Source: Chamaelirium japonicum (lineage: Eukaryota; Streptophyta; Magnoliopsida; Liliales; Melanthiaceae). Taken from it: a DNA stretch of 64,000 bases. A model generated the notes under the pieces. That model saw only the letters and a program-made list of their open reading frames with translations. It was not told the DNA's origin and did not search any database. Of this stretch, positions 34,333 through 46,931 are shown piece after piece. The position numbers were made by a program, and so were the translations under genes. The DNA lies in assembly GCA_947650365.1 (NCBI GenBank), contig OX393557.1:51406472-51470471 (forward strand). Direction: 5' to 3'. Position 1 is the stretch's first letter; every line of letters starts with the position of its first letter.

Positions 34333-35702
34333 TTACTTGCAAGCAAAGGGGAAACTTGCAAGCAAAGGGGAAACTCGTCCTTCAATCCACTTGCAATACT
34401 CCGGAGTGGTGGCGCCCCGAAACCCGGACTTGGTCCCAAGGAAGAAGCTGTCGCCAGTCAATCGGGCGTAGAGAGAAGCCCAGAGATGGTAACCCTCCTG
34501 CGGACTAATATGCCCCTGCAACTGCTGAGGCATACCAGGAACTTCCTGTCGAAATCCTTGCTGACGAGCAAAGCGGTGAGGGGAGTACTGCTCCACCTCC
34601 ACCACATCCCCCTTGCGCCAAACCAAGTAGCCAGGGCGGCAACTGACTATGTTCCAGTACAGGCTGTCCGGGAGCTCCTCGTTGTCGTAGACAGTCGACA
34701 TCTCCAAAGGCAATACCGAATGCTCTGTCAGAAATTCAAAGTCGGCGCTTCCCATCCTCCTCAAAAGAGTGCGAGCACACTCCCTCGAACGCTCCCAACT
34801 GATAAAGGCATTCAAGATCCCTCCTATCCCGGGCAGGAATGGCAGGTCGGCTGGATGCCCGCGTCTGGCAAAGATCCCCTTTGGAAAAAAATAAAGCTAT
34901 CCAGCCGTACAAATAATGCAGAGGTCCGAACGCAGCAGACCGGCCAAGCTCCTCCTTGGCATTATCCGAGCTGGACAAGTCCCAGTAGGTCCCGCTGAGA
35001 CCCCGGTACAAGGCACACAAGATGGCCGGGGCTAGATTGAAAAGCTCCCCCCTCGTCATCCTGGAAGCTGCAAGAAAGGTTCCCGGACGGATGACCTCGT
35101 CAGCACAGGGAAGCACGAACCGACAAAGAAAGATAACCAGCCCGGCAGCTCGGTAAACCGCCCACCACTCCTCGCTGTCACGCCTCAGGCCAAGGATTTC
35201 CCAAGGACACTGTTTTCCCTCCATTAAGTGCCTCTCTCGAGCCAAGGACTCAATGAGCCTCACGAAAGAACGAAACGGAGGCCTTTTCATTTGAGCGATC
35301 TTCCATATCGGGTAAGCCGAAGGTGTCGGGGACCTATACTCGCCTCTGAACCAAAAATTAACCCAAGAGGAAGGACGCACTCGATCTAACTGATCCCGCG
35401 CCGCGATGATAGCATATGCCTTGAACAGAAGAAGGCAGGAACTCAGAGCGAAGCTGCTATCCAACAGATCCTTCAAAGCCGGCACCTCCTCCTGGTAGTA
35501 ATTTCGCACTTCAGGGCACCCGGAAACGATGTGACCGTCGCGAAGTGAGATTCCTATCTCCCCCGCTCCAGTAAGGAAAGTATTGGTGGCTGGATACCAG
35601 AGTTCACAAAGTACGTGATACATCCCCTCAGGACGGCTGTATTCTCGACGAGCCGGCGCTAGAAACTTTGCCAATAAATTCATCTCGGGTTCCGCGCCAA
35701 AG
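34333..35702 (-). pseudogene. Antisense gene of A: plant mobile domain (PMD-like) region
   Basis: Two overlapping frames, 35702-34736 and 34815-34333, are one protein broken by a one-base shift near the T/A/G runs at about 34880. Residues such as YRAAGLVIFLCRFVLPCADE, FNLAPAILCALYRGLS and FGPLHYLYGWIALFF resemble the aminotransferase-like plant mobile domain (PF10536), known both in host proteins and as an extra gene of Tat-type retrotransposons. The downstream frame (PHRFARQQGFRQEVP, EGYHLWASLYARLTG) completes the domain. The gene is cut at 35702 by Copia F and its start resumes at 46932. Family call is from memory. Confidence 0.7.
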
Positions 35703-37836
35703 TGTTGGAAGTTAATCCGGGTCAGAGGCTCGCAGCGGAAGCGATTTGGCGGTCAAAAGACCGTTCATGGTGCACGTTACACTATTTAAGTTTTATAGAA
35801 ACTAATCTACATATGTGTGCATGTGTATGCACGAGAATCGAAAACCCCTAACGACAATCTAGCGTAATGATTAACTAGCATGCATGCAAATCATAATGCT
35901 CGCTAGATCTACATGTTAGATTACACATACCTTTCGTACGAATCTTTTAACCGCGGAGAATTATCTTCTTTGTCGATGGAGACGGAAGATCATTCGCGAA
36001 GATGCCGATGCTACGAATGGAGATGTTGCCTTCTTATTCACCCGATCTCACACGATGCACGGAACGTCGCTCTCGGATCTCTGAGTGCCTCCGAAGAACG
36101 ACCCTTCTCCTTCTTCAGAACTCCACACGAGGAAGACGAAGTAGCAAGCGGGAAACGGGAGATGAAACGGGAGAGAACTAGAGAGATGAGAGGAGGGGGG
36201 GTTCGGATTTTCTAGCACATGGGGCCGGCGCCCCATAGGTCCTTTTATAGGGCCGGCCAACCCACTTGGATAAGGATCCAAAGGGATAATGACCCCTCTC
36301 ATTATCTCTCTATTATCTCCTTTTTATCTCTCAGCGTATTTATCTGTTTTCCCACTTTTTAGGGCTCGACTTTATCCGTTTTTATCGCCCCATCCCTATC
36401 TATATGGCCGGCCCTATAGATGAGGGATTCTTATCCCTACATCACAGGGCCGGCCCTAGCAAGGTGCCTCACTACTAGGGTCGGACAACAGTGAGGTCCG
36501 GCAGAGTGAGGTTTTTACCAAAACGCCCCGACGCCTCATTTTGACCATTTCTAGCATGCGATACCTAGCGGCCACTTCCTAAGTGATCTTTACTAGTTAC
36601 CTACTATTAACTGAGGCCACCGGAGGGTGCCTCTAGCAAAGTCAACTAGTCAACTCGCAACATACCCCGGTGCATCGCACCTATGCAGCGAAGTTCACTT
36701 ATGGCAGGGATTACTACATGCGACTCTGCACTAGTCTCGGGCTCAACCCTTAGTACTCGTATATAGTTACGCATCTACCGTGCTCTAGTGCCAAGCACAC
36801 ACGGAGCGTATACTTCTTTCTTCCTCCTAATGCTTATGGTGTTCCGAGGAGACGGTTCAAGAACCGTACATAATGTTGATAAGGTGGAACCATCAGGGAC
36901 CGGGGTTCATGGCTTCCAACTCAAGCTCGATCGACACACTACCCGAGTGTACCATCGATCCTTTGAGCTCGAGTTAACCTGCGTAGCCACCCAGAGTGCG
37001 ACGCAGGCTGCACTCCAATTCACCCAGACTTACTATGTTCTCCATCATACCCCTACTCTCCGCTTAGTAGTGGTAAACCCGCTGTCCCTCCACTTGATGC
37101 CATGATTCACTTCGAGCGGTGAAGACTACCATCAGACTCGAATGATCATATGACTTGGTTCCTTCCAGGTTGACCTATACATCGTACCTCTGATTACCCC
37201 GTCGAGTAATCGAACCCGGTCAACAGTCAAATTGATGACCACCAGGCCTGGGTTTGGTACAGTGTAAGTCACACCAAGGAACGCACCTCCCATCAGGGGT
37301 GTGGATGGCCTGCAGGAGTGACACGCTAATGCAACGCCAGCCGAGTAACCCAGTACACCGTGGTTTTGGATCACTGTATATGGACCCTCACACATTGGTG
37401 TGCCAAAGCACCATGCAACTGGTTAATCCATCAGTCGTGGTTCCTCAGGGTTTAGGACCGTTTTACCCTAAGCAGAAACACGGCTTAGTATACCAGTGTC
37501 TGCTCACTGATCTGTACACCGTGTTAGTTCCGTTCAGCCACAGACACTGTGCCTGGTGATGACCATGGTGAAGAGATCCCATGAACTGTCATCGCCAACA
37601 GCTTATCATGATGAGGCGACCAACCTGATCATAGCTGCGAACATATTTAGGTTATACGGGACCAATCCACTTAGTCTTCAACTCAGTGGACTACCATATA
37701 ACCATGGCTCTCTGTTCTCTAAAGTACACGTAACTATGTTACGCACCTATATGCATCTCATATATATTAATAACTATCAATCTTTATTAGACCAAAACTT
37801 AAAGTTTTACAAGCTTAGAACACATCAATCCTAACA
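35703..37836 (-). repeat. Element F 3' LTR
   Basis: 2134 bp; left end TGTTGGAAGTTAATCC (which is CCAACA on the element strand) and right end CTAACA. Very similar to 44791-46926. Contains several GGCCGGCC blocks. No credible coding sequence inside. Confidence 0.95.
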
Positions 37837-37847
37837 ATCTCCCACTT
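37837..37847 (-). other. Polypurine tract of F
   Basis: Reads AAGTGGGAGAT on the minus strand, identical to that of element B. Confidence 0.85.
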
Positions 37848-40800
37848 GGTCTAGCGAAGCAAAACGGTTTTGACTCCCATCGCATCCACATGTCGCTCGA
37901 ATGCCTTGGTAGGTATTGCCTTTGTGAAAGGATCAGCAACATTATCTGTAGATGCAATCTGTGTCACCGCTACTCGCCCTTGCTTTTGAAACTGCCGAAT
38001 CAAGTGGAACTTGCACTCAATGTGCTTTCCCTTTTGGTGATGTCTTGGCTCCTTTGCTTGTGCTACCGCCCCACTATTGTCGCAGTAAAGCACAATAGGT
38101 AACTGGGCCTCTGGTACGCACCCCAAATCCGTAAGGAATTTCTTGAGCCATACCGCCTCTTTGGCTGCCTCGCGCGCTGCAACGTACTCAGCCTCTGTGG
38201 TAGAGTCTGCGATGCATTTCTGCTTCACACTCTGCCAACTAACCGCTGCTCCCCCTAACATAAACACAAAACCTGATGTCGATTTTCTGGATTCCAAATC
38301 TGACATAAAGTCAGAATCTGTATATCCAATCGGCGTCAGTTCTTGTCCAGTGTAAACCAACTCATAGTGCCTTGTTCTACGAAGGTACTTGAGTATACAC
38401 TTCACAGCTGTCCAGTGATCTGGACCCGGATTCGACTGAAACCGACCCATCATTCCTACTGCGAAACAGATATCAGGCCTTGTACAATGCATAGCATACA
38501 TTAGACTACCTAATGCCGAAGCATAAGGTATCTTCTGCATTTCTACTCTCTCCTCAGGTGTCTTAGGACATTGATCCTTAGACAGTTTTATGCCATGTCT
38601 AAATGGCACAAAACCCTTCTTGGAGTTTTGCATGTCAAATCTAGCCATAACCTTATCTATATACGCAGCCTGTGATAACGAGAGAATCCTGTTCTGGCGA
38701 TCACGTGTTACCTTGATCCCCAAAACATAACTCGCTTCACCTAGGTCTTTCATATCGAACTGTGTTGACAACCAGACCTTTACCGTTGACAATGTTCCTA
38801 CATCATTCCCAATGAGTAGAATATCGTCTACGTAAAGTATCAAATATATCACTGTAGTCTTATCACTCCTCTTGTATACACATGGTTCATCCTCGTTTTG
38901 AGTAAATCCATATGACTGGATTGCATGATCAAAACGGATGTTCCAACTTCTAGATGCTTGCTTTAGTCCATAAATGGACTTCTGCAACTTGCAAACTAGA
39001 TGTTCCTGACCCTCTGACTCAAAACCTGGTGGCTGCATCATATAAATGTCTTCTTCCAAATTCCCGTTAAGGAATGCTGTCTTGACATCCATTTGCCAGA
39101 TCTCCCAGTCATAATGGACTGCAATGGATAGGAGGATCCGAATAGACTTTATCATAGCTACCGGCGAGAAGGTTTCGTCAAAGTCGATTCCTTCTCTCTG
39201 GGTATAACCCTTGGCAACTAATCTAGCTTTATAAGTCTCAATTGATCCATCAGATCCTCTCTTCCTTTTATACACCCACTTACACCCAATAGGTTTAATA
39301 TTGGATGATGGTGTAACAAGAGTCCAGACAGCGTTATGGGACATTGATGCAATTTCTGCCTCCATAGCCTTTTGCCAGTCAGAGCTGTCAGAAGCTCCCA
39401 CTGCCTCATCGTAGCTCAGTGGGTCATCCTCCTGACCCTCTGGATCAACCAATAAGGTTTCTCCATAGTATCTGTCAGGAGCTCTGATGTTTCTCCCACT
39501 GCGACGAGGTGGTGGTGGTGTTACAGGATTAACAGCTTCTACAGTATCTGGTACATTATTATCTGTAATATCAACTCCCACTATGCTTTCGGATGCGCTA
39601 TCTGAACTAGTACCCAGCAGTTCATCCAGAACTACCTTACTAGTAGGTTTGTGGTCCACAATATAATCCTGTTCTAGGAAATAGGCGTTCGTAGAAATGA
39701 TCACCTTCTTTTCCTCAGGATCATAAAATAGACCACCTTTGGTCTCCTTAGAATACCCTACAAATAAGCATACTCTGGTTTTAGATTCCATCTTTTCCCT
39801 CTTATCCCTTCGCACATGTGTAGGGCATCCCCATATTCTGAAATGCTGTAGCAATGGCTTTCGCTTTGACCACAGTTCTCTAGGGGTCTGAGGCACTGAC
39901 TTAGACGGAACGTGATTCAGAATATAAACTGTTGTTTGTAGGGCATATCCCCAAAAGGTCATTGGTAAACTGGTGTAACTCATCATGCTACGAACCATGT
40001 CCAACAAGGTTCGATTCCTTCTCTCGGAAACTCCATTCTGTTGTGGGGTACCTGGAGCAGTTAACTGGGATTTTATCCCATGCTCCACCAAATACCCTAG
40101 GAACTCGTCAGATAGGTATTCACCTCCTCGATCAGATCGAAGGTTTTTTATATATTTACCTGTCTGCTTTTCTACTTCAGCCCTGAACTCTTTGAACATG
40201 TCAAAGGATTCCGACTTCCGATGCATCAGGTAAATGTAACCATATCTTGAGTAATCATCAATGAAAGTGATGAAGTACTCATGGCCTCCTATCGCCTTGA
40301 CGTTCATGGGTCCACACACATCTGAATGGATTAACTCTAATACCTCAGTGGCTCTTACTCCTTTGCCTTTAAAGGACCTCTTGGTCATCTTGCCTTCCAG
40401 GCAGGATTCACAGGTAGGAAGGATCTCCGTAGGATCTGTTTCCAGAAGCCCGGCCTTCACCATTCTATGGATCCTGTCTAAGGCAATATGCCCAAGTCGT
40501 AAGTGCCACAGGTGGGTTAAATTTCCCGAAGGATTCTTACGCTTAGATGAATTAACATTAAATACTGAAGTTATTATGTTATCTTTTTCAAATTTAGGAC
40601 TTACAACATAGAGATGATTCTGAACCATTCCTCTTATTATAAAAGTTCCATTCAGTTTAAACGACACACCAGAAGCATCAAAATAAACTGAATAACCTTC
40701 ATTAACTAAAGAAGAAACAGAAATTAAGTTACGTCTCAAGGACGGTACATAAAAGACATCTCTAAGAGTCAAAGTCTTATTATTCGAAAAACTAAGATTA

Positions 40801-41727
40801 ACGTCTCCAATAGCTTCAGCAGCAGCCACGGCCTCAGTTCCCATGCTCAAGGTCACCTCTCCATCAAGCAATCTTCTGCTTTCCCGAAACCCCTGAAGAG
40901 AGTTACAGGCATGGTTAGTGGATCCAGAATCCACAATCCAACTAGCAAAAGTACTATTACTTGAAAGAAATGATTCAACAACTAAGAGTTGTAGATTACC
41001 TTCACCAGTATTCTGAGGCTTCTTGCAGTCCTTCTTCCAATGACCCTTCTGGCCACACCGGAAGCACTTCGTGCTCGGTTTCTTTGATTCTCCAGACCCA
41101 GAGGCCCCAGCAGAGTCCTGCACAGGCAGTGACTTAGGTTTCTTTTTATGTTTCTTGCCCTGAGGTTTACCAGGCTTCTTGAAGGATCTGCGTTGCACGT
41201 GAAGTGCTTCGCCCTTCTGTTTGAAGCCATCCTCAGCTGCCTGGAGAGCTCCCAGAAGCTCTGCATTTGTCATAGCCAACTTGTTCAAATTAAAGTTTGT
41301 GACAAAGCCTTCAAAGGCTCCAGACAGTGACGAGAGGAAGATGTCTGTCATCACCTCGCCTTCTAGCACAATGTCCATGGTAGCTAGTTCGTTCTGGAAC
41401 CCAAACATTTTCATAATGTGTTCCCGAACCAGCGTCCCATTGGACATCTTAGTGCCGACGAGTTTCTTGATGGTAAGGTATCGCATAACGCGATTGTGAC
41501 CTTCAAACATCTTCTTCAAGTACAACATCATGTCAGAAGCGTCGGGCATCTCCTCGACTTGCTTCTGTAGAGTTGTTTGCAAGGATGCTATAATATAGCA
41601 TTTACATATCTCATTAGATTCCTTCCAGTCAGTGAATGCCTTTAACTGTGCCTCTGTGGCATTGGGTCCTAGCAAATCTGGCTCAGGATCATTAAGGGCT
41701 GTCATATGTTTCCCAATCCTTAGGAAC

Positions 41728-42943
41728 CAGTGTTATCAGAACCGGACCGGACCGGCCGATCGGACCGGTGAACCGGTGATCCGGACCCTTGGCCGGTTCG
41801 GTTGATAGATCAGATCGGAAATGCTCCAGAATTGATAAAACCCGAGTGAACCGGCCGGTTGTACGTTAGACCCGTGTGGCCCGGCCCGGTTAAAAACCCA
41901 TGTTAAAAACTCGGAGTCTCGGATACCTGAGTTCTCTCTGAGTTCTTTTTCTCTCTTGATCTCGAGCGGCGGCGAGAGAAACCCTAGGCCTAGAGCGTCC
42001 GACGCCTTACGAAGCCGGGCCACCGGTGTCGCTCTGTCAACGCCAAACGACGTCGTTGGACTGCCGATTTCCAACGCCAACGCCAACGCCAACGCCAAAC
42101 AACTACCGGTGCCGCTCCGCCGACACCAAACGACGTCGCTCTGCCGACTACCACCGGGTGCCGCTTGCTGCCGCCTCAGTGTCGACTTCCGAGAAACCCC
42201 TTCGGGTGGCGCCTGTTGCCGTCTTTGTGGCAGCTGGGTCCTCGTCGGCGTACATGGCGGCAGAAGGGATGCGGCGGCGGTGGAGCTCTGACATGGGGTG
42301 GGGAGGCGAGGAGGGGACTCCACCTCCTCGAGGAATCCTTCGTCGCACTCGGGGCAGACGACGGTGTCCTGGTCCCATATCCTAACGAAGCGGCTGCAGC
42401 GGTAGCACCAATACAAAGACGTCGTGGCCATCGGAGAATCCGTGGCTCCGATCTGATGGAACCCATAAAAAATTGAGTATTTTCCCTTCAATCAGGAAGG
42501 AATCTGGAGGATTTCAGCCCTAAAAATCTGATCTTTGTGATGATCTATTCACATAAGCAATCGATTCCTCACTACAAAGAATGGAATTTTTGGAGAAATG
42601 AATAAACAAATAAAGATCTTCCAGATTTTCGTTCGAGGAATCGAGGGCGAGGATGATAGACAGGACGTGATCGGAGGCGTGGAATCACCGGGCGGCTCCC
42701 CGATCGGAGAAGGAGGCGATTTGGGGATAACGGAGAGGAAGGGGTGGGAGGAGGGGCTTTTAAACGCCGGTTGAAGCTTCAACTGCGGACCGATGGGCGC
42801 ATGCAACTTGGGGACGATAACTCTTATTATTTATTTATTTAAATATGTCACCGGTTCAACCGGTTGACCCGACGGTTTAACCAAAAAACCCGTGACCCGG
42901 GCCCTAGACCGGGTCAATATCTGGTCCGAGTCTGATAACATTG
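41728..42943 (-). mobile_element. Non-autonomous hAT transposon carrying a gene fragment (Pack-type)
   Basis: 1216 bp flanked by an 8-bp TSD, TTAGGAAC, at 41720-41727 and 42944-42951. Terminal inverted repeats: left CAGTGTTATCAGAACCGGAC, right (reverse complement) CAATGTTATCAGACTCGGAC; about 21 bp with four differences. 8-bp TSD and CAGTG/CAATG ends fit the hAT superfamily. Subterminal regions are rich in CCGG/GGTTCAACCGG-like repeats on both sides. No transposase is encoded. The interior holds part of a RING-type E3 ligase gene (42190-42431). Confidence 0.9.
42190..42431 (-). pseudogene. Captured 5' fragment of a RING-H2 E3 ubiquitin ligase gene
   Basis: From ATG 42431 the minus strand encodes YWCYRCSRFVRIWDQDTVVC then PECDEGFLEEVE: four cysteines spaced CxxC...CxxC, the N-terminal zinc ribbon (PF14369) that precedes the RING-H2 domain in plant RHC/RDUF-type E3 ligases. 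Beyond the ESPP motif the homologous text continues in another frame (ELHRRRIPSAAMYADEDP), so the copy has a frameshift. No RING domain is present. A 5' UTR-like stretch lies to the right (42432-42800). A 6-bp microrepeat (CCAACG-type) at about 42074-42102 encodes an ALALAL run. Ends of the captured segment are not sharply defined. Confidence 0.75.
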
Positions 42944-43040
42944 TTAGGAACAGGTACAGGTTGCGCTTCCAGTCCTCATAGTTGGGACCGGTAAGTTTGT
43001 GGTCATTTAGGATAGCGGACAGGGGGTCTAACTTAGTCAT

Positions 43041-44776
43041 CTGAAAATAAAGATTGAAAAATGAGTATGCATTAAAAAACTTATTTTATGGATTTTTAAA
43101 ACAAGCTAATTATATCCATATGTCAACGCTACCCTCAAGCGAAGTCATTACCATGGATTAATTAACCATGTATGTAAGATCTCGGAATCGACTGTACCTG
43201 CCCTAGGGGGCATCATACAGCGTCAATCCGCTTACACGGGCCTTTTCCTTGACCCTATCCAAATCTGCCAACTAAGGGCTGTGATGGACCATGGTTATCT
43301 TTTGGCCAGTACCACGTGATCACCGTTGTCTTCGCAACGAATACCTCACGTGTACTTAGGATGCTTACCCACGAGCCTAAGCAATTACGACACGGGAGTT
43401 CATGCGGCCCCCACTAGGGTGGGATGAAAAGCCCTTCTCTCCTGGCCCCGTAATCGCCATATCCTCAGGGAGGTCATTAAGTAATTTGGCATGGAAACAC
43501 ACAGCTCCCACCCTAGGGGGTGTGAAGTTATGCATCCCCACCCAAACACAAAACGACTGGCCGTGGAGGCCAGAGGATCTTATAAAAGTCCTCTCTTGCA
43601 TCCCTTATAATTCTGAGGGTTATTTTGCGAGTATGAATTTATGCAAATGCAAAGGTAGCGACCTCCTAAATACTAGACCCTGGTCACACCATGCTCCCAC
43701 TAGCGTTCAAGCCCTTCGCCTAGCATTAATCACTCTCGGAATATCATAGTCCATGCCTCAAGTGGATTTCTCCATTCAAGGGTCACATTACATATTCCAA
43801 GAATATCGATGCTTTGCAAAATTGGTTATCACGCTAATGCTCTGGAGCTAATCCTAGAGTCAGACTCACTGGAAAGGACTCCCACTAGTCATGGCGCCTT
43901 GATTATAGATTTGACAATTGATGTTCAATGGATCTCCATCTCATCTTTGATTTCGATGCTGGCCAAATAGGCACACCCGACTAGTCGGGTGCTCTCCTAA
44001 TGGTGGCATAACCATATGTGATGGGATCCCACTAACATCAAAAGTCAACTAAATAATAGGCGTCATCTAGCGGGATCCTAACCTCAAACAGTCGCTTGGA
44101 CCGGAGGGGAAAGGCATCCCTCTGAAAACTGATAATCATATTATCTCATCGGGGTTCGATATGAAGCATAAAGAACTAATTAAAGAAAGCAACCATTAAA
44201 ACTGAATTAAGTTCAGGGTCCGACTCCTGAACCTAATTTGCACAGCGCAGGCCTCTAGCTTTCTTCGCAAGGTTCCTCAGTCCGGCTTCTTCGTCGCGCT
44301 CGCGAACACTTTGCCAGATCGTCTTCATCCTCCAGGGTTCCGCTTGCGCTCCCGATGGTGGATTTCTTTGGCACATCTTTCTTCTCGATCTGTAACCGAA
44401 AATTCTAGTACGCTTCGAGCAAGTGCTCGCTCGTACACAATTTCCTAGAAAGAAGAGAAAACACACCTAGAAAAAAAGGCCATGGGAAACCGAGGATGGT
44501 CAACTCCCATCACTCGCCCAATCTACGGCTCAATTACAAATCCACACATAGAAAACAAATCCAGACATTTGCTAACTCGGGATCCAACCCCCGGTAGCAA
44601 GCACAAAGCATAGATCTAGATTTTTATTAGCGGCGCCCTGCAAGAATGATTAATAGAACAAGCACAATCTATACATATGCATGATCTAAGCGTAAGAACC
44701 CCGATGATCTCACGCATTCATCATGCGCACACATGTTAGTTTCATGAAAAAACATGAAACGCACACCACTAATGCG
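43041..44776 (-). other. Untranslated leader of element F
   Basis: Lies between the primer site and the gag start. No credible gene. Contains the hairpin shared with the leader of B. Confidence 0.7.
44408..44436 (-). promoter_or_regulatory. Conserved RNA hairpin in the F leader
   Basis: On the minus strand: outer stem GTACG/CGTAC, internal loop AG/AAG, inner stem CGAGCA/TGCTCG, apex CT. Same 29-nt layout as 4635-4663 in B, with two compensated outer pairs. Flanks TTGT and TAG are identical in both. Confidence 0.65.
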
Positions 44777-44788
44777 GCTCTGATACCA
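44777..44788 (-). other. Primer binding site of F
   Basis: TGGTATCAGAGC on the minus strand, a perfect match to the plant initiator tRNA-Met site, two bases inside the 5' LTR. Confidence 0.92.
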
Positions 44789-44790
44789 AT

Positions 44791-46926
44791 TGTTGGAAGT
44801 TAATCCGGGTCAGAGGCTCGCAGCGGAAGCGATTTGGCGGTCGAAAGACCGTTCATGGTGCACGTTACACTATTTAATTTTCATAGAAACTAATCTACAT
44901 ATGTGTGCATGTGTATGCACGAGAATCGAAAACCCCTAACGGCAATCTAGCGTAATGATTAACTAGCATGCATGCAAATCATAATGCTCGCTAGATCTAC
45001 ATGTTAGATTACACATACCTTTCGTACGGATCTTTTAACCGCGGAGAATTGTCTTCTTTGTCGATGGAGACGGAAGATCGTTCGCGAAGATACCGATGGT
45101 ACGAATGGAGATGTTGCCTTCTTGTTCACCCGATCTCACACGATGCACGGAACGTCGCTCTCGGATCTCTGAGTGCCTCCGAAGAACGACCCTTCTTCTT
45201 CTTCAGAACTCCACGCGAGGAAGACGAAGTAGCAAGCGGGAAACGGGAGATGAAACGGAAGAGAACTAGAGAGATGAGAGGAGGGGGGGTTCGGATTTTC
45301 TAGCACATGGGGCCGGCGCCCCATAGGTCCTTTTATAGGGCCGGCCAACCCCCTTGGATAAGGATCCAAGGGGATAATGACCCCCTCTCATTATCTCTCC
45401 ATTATCTTCTTTTTATCTCTCTGCGTATTTATCCGTTTTCCCACTTTTTAGGGCTCGACTTTATCCGTTTTTATCGCCCCATCCCTATCTATATGGCCGG
45501 CCCTATAGATGAGGGATTCTTATCCCTACATCATAGGGCCGGCCCTAGCAAGGTGCCTCACTACTAGGGTCGGCCAACAGTGAGGTCCGGCAGAGTGAGG
45601 TTTTTACCAAAACGCCCCGACGCCTCATTTTGACCATTTCTAACGTGCGATACCTAGCGGCCACTTCCTAAGTGATCTTTACTAGTTACCTACTATTAAC
45701 TGAGGCCACCGGAGGGTGCCTCTAGCAAAGTCAACTAGTCAACTCGCAACATACCCCGGTGCATCGCACCTATGCAGCGAAGTTCACTTATGGCTAGGGA
45801 TTACTACATGCGACTCTGCACTAGTCTCGGGCTCAACCCTTAGTACTCGTATGTAGTTACGCATCTACCGTGCTCTAGTACCAAGCACACACGGAGCGTA
45901 TACTTCTTTCTTCCTCCTAATGCTTATGGTGTTCCGAGGAGACGGTTCAAGAACCGTACATAATGTTGATAAGGTGGAACCATCAGGGACCGGGGTTCAT
46001 GGCTTCCAACTCAAGCTCGATCGACACACTACCCGAGTATACCATCGATCCTCTGAGCTCGAGTTAACCTGCGTAGCCACCCAGAGTGCGACGCAGGCTG
46101 CACTCCAATTCACCCAGACTTACTATGTTCTCCATCATACCCCTGCTCTCCGCTTAGTAGTGGTAAACCCGTTGTCCCTCCACTTGATGCCATGATTCAC
46201 TTCGAGCGGTGAAGACTACCGTCAGACTCGAATGATCATATGACTTGGTTCCTTCCAGGTTGACCTATACATCGTACCTCTGATTACCCCGTCGAGTAAT
46301 CGAACCCGGTCAACAGTCAAACTGATGACCACCAGGCCTGGGTTTGGTACAGTGTAAGTTACACCAAGGAACGCACCTCCCATCAGGGGTGTGGATGGCC
46401 TGCAGGAGTGACACGCTAATGCAACGCCAGCCGGGTAACCCAGTACACCGTGGTTTTGGATCACTGTATATGGACCCTCACACATTGGTGCGCCAAAGCA
46501 CCACGCAACTGGTTAGTCCATCAGTCGTGGTTCCTCAGGGTTTAGGACCGTTTTACCCTAAGCAGAAACACGGCTTAGTGTACCAGTGTCTGCTCACTGA
46601 TCTGTACACCGTGTTAGTTCCGTTCAGTCACAGACACTGTGCTTGGTGATGACCATGGTGAAGACATCCCATGAACTGTCATCGCCAACAGCTTATCATG
46701 ATGAGGCGACCAACCTGATCATAGCTGCGAACATATTTAGGTTATACGGGACTAATCCACTTAGTCTTCAACTCAGTGGACTACCATATAACCATGGCTC
46801 TCTGTTCTCTAAAGAACACGTAACTATGTTACGCACCTATATGCATCTCATATATATTAATAACTATCAATCTTTATTAGACCAAAACTTAAAGTTTTAC
46901 AAGCTTAGAACACATCAATCCTAACA
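44791..46926 (-). repeat. Element F 5' LTR
   Basis: 2136 bp copy of 35703-37836. Right TSD CAAAG follows at 46927-46931. Confidence 0.95.
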
Positions 46927-46931
46927 CAAAG

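Larger units (their letters stand above)
37851..43040 (-). pseudogene. Element F gag-pol polyprotein, interrupted by a hAT element
   Basis: Codons 1-30 are at 43040-42952 (start MTKLDPLSAILNDHK) and the rest runs from 41727 to 37851 without a stop. Domains on the minus strand: gag; zinc knuckle [14 protein letters not shown]; protease [12 protein letters not shown]; integrase with [42 protein letters not shown] and [12 protein letters not shown] with [11 protein letters not shown] and YVDDILLIG; RNase H with [12 protein letters not shown]. Total spliced-out length 3966 nt, a multiple of three. Gene order and the single frame place it in the Copia superfamily; Tork/Angela-like by overall look, subfamily uncertain. 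It serves as the reference showing which codons became stops in element B. Confidence 0.93.
35703..46926 (-). mobile_element. Element F: near-intact Copia retrotransposon, minus strand
   Basis: 11,224 bp with TSD CAAAG at 35698-35702 and 46927-46931. On the minus strand: 5' LTR 46926-44791, tRNA-Met primer site, leader, polyprotein 43040-37851, purine tract, 3' LTR 37836-35703. The only coding lesion is a 1,216-bp hAT transposon in gag. Removing it and one TSD leaves a continuous 1321-codon frame, so F was probably competent when the hAT element landed. It interrupts the antisense gene of element A. Confidence 0.95.
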
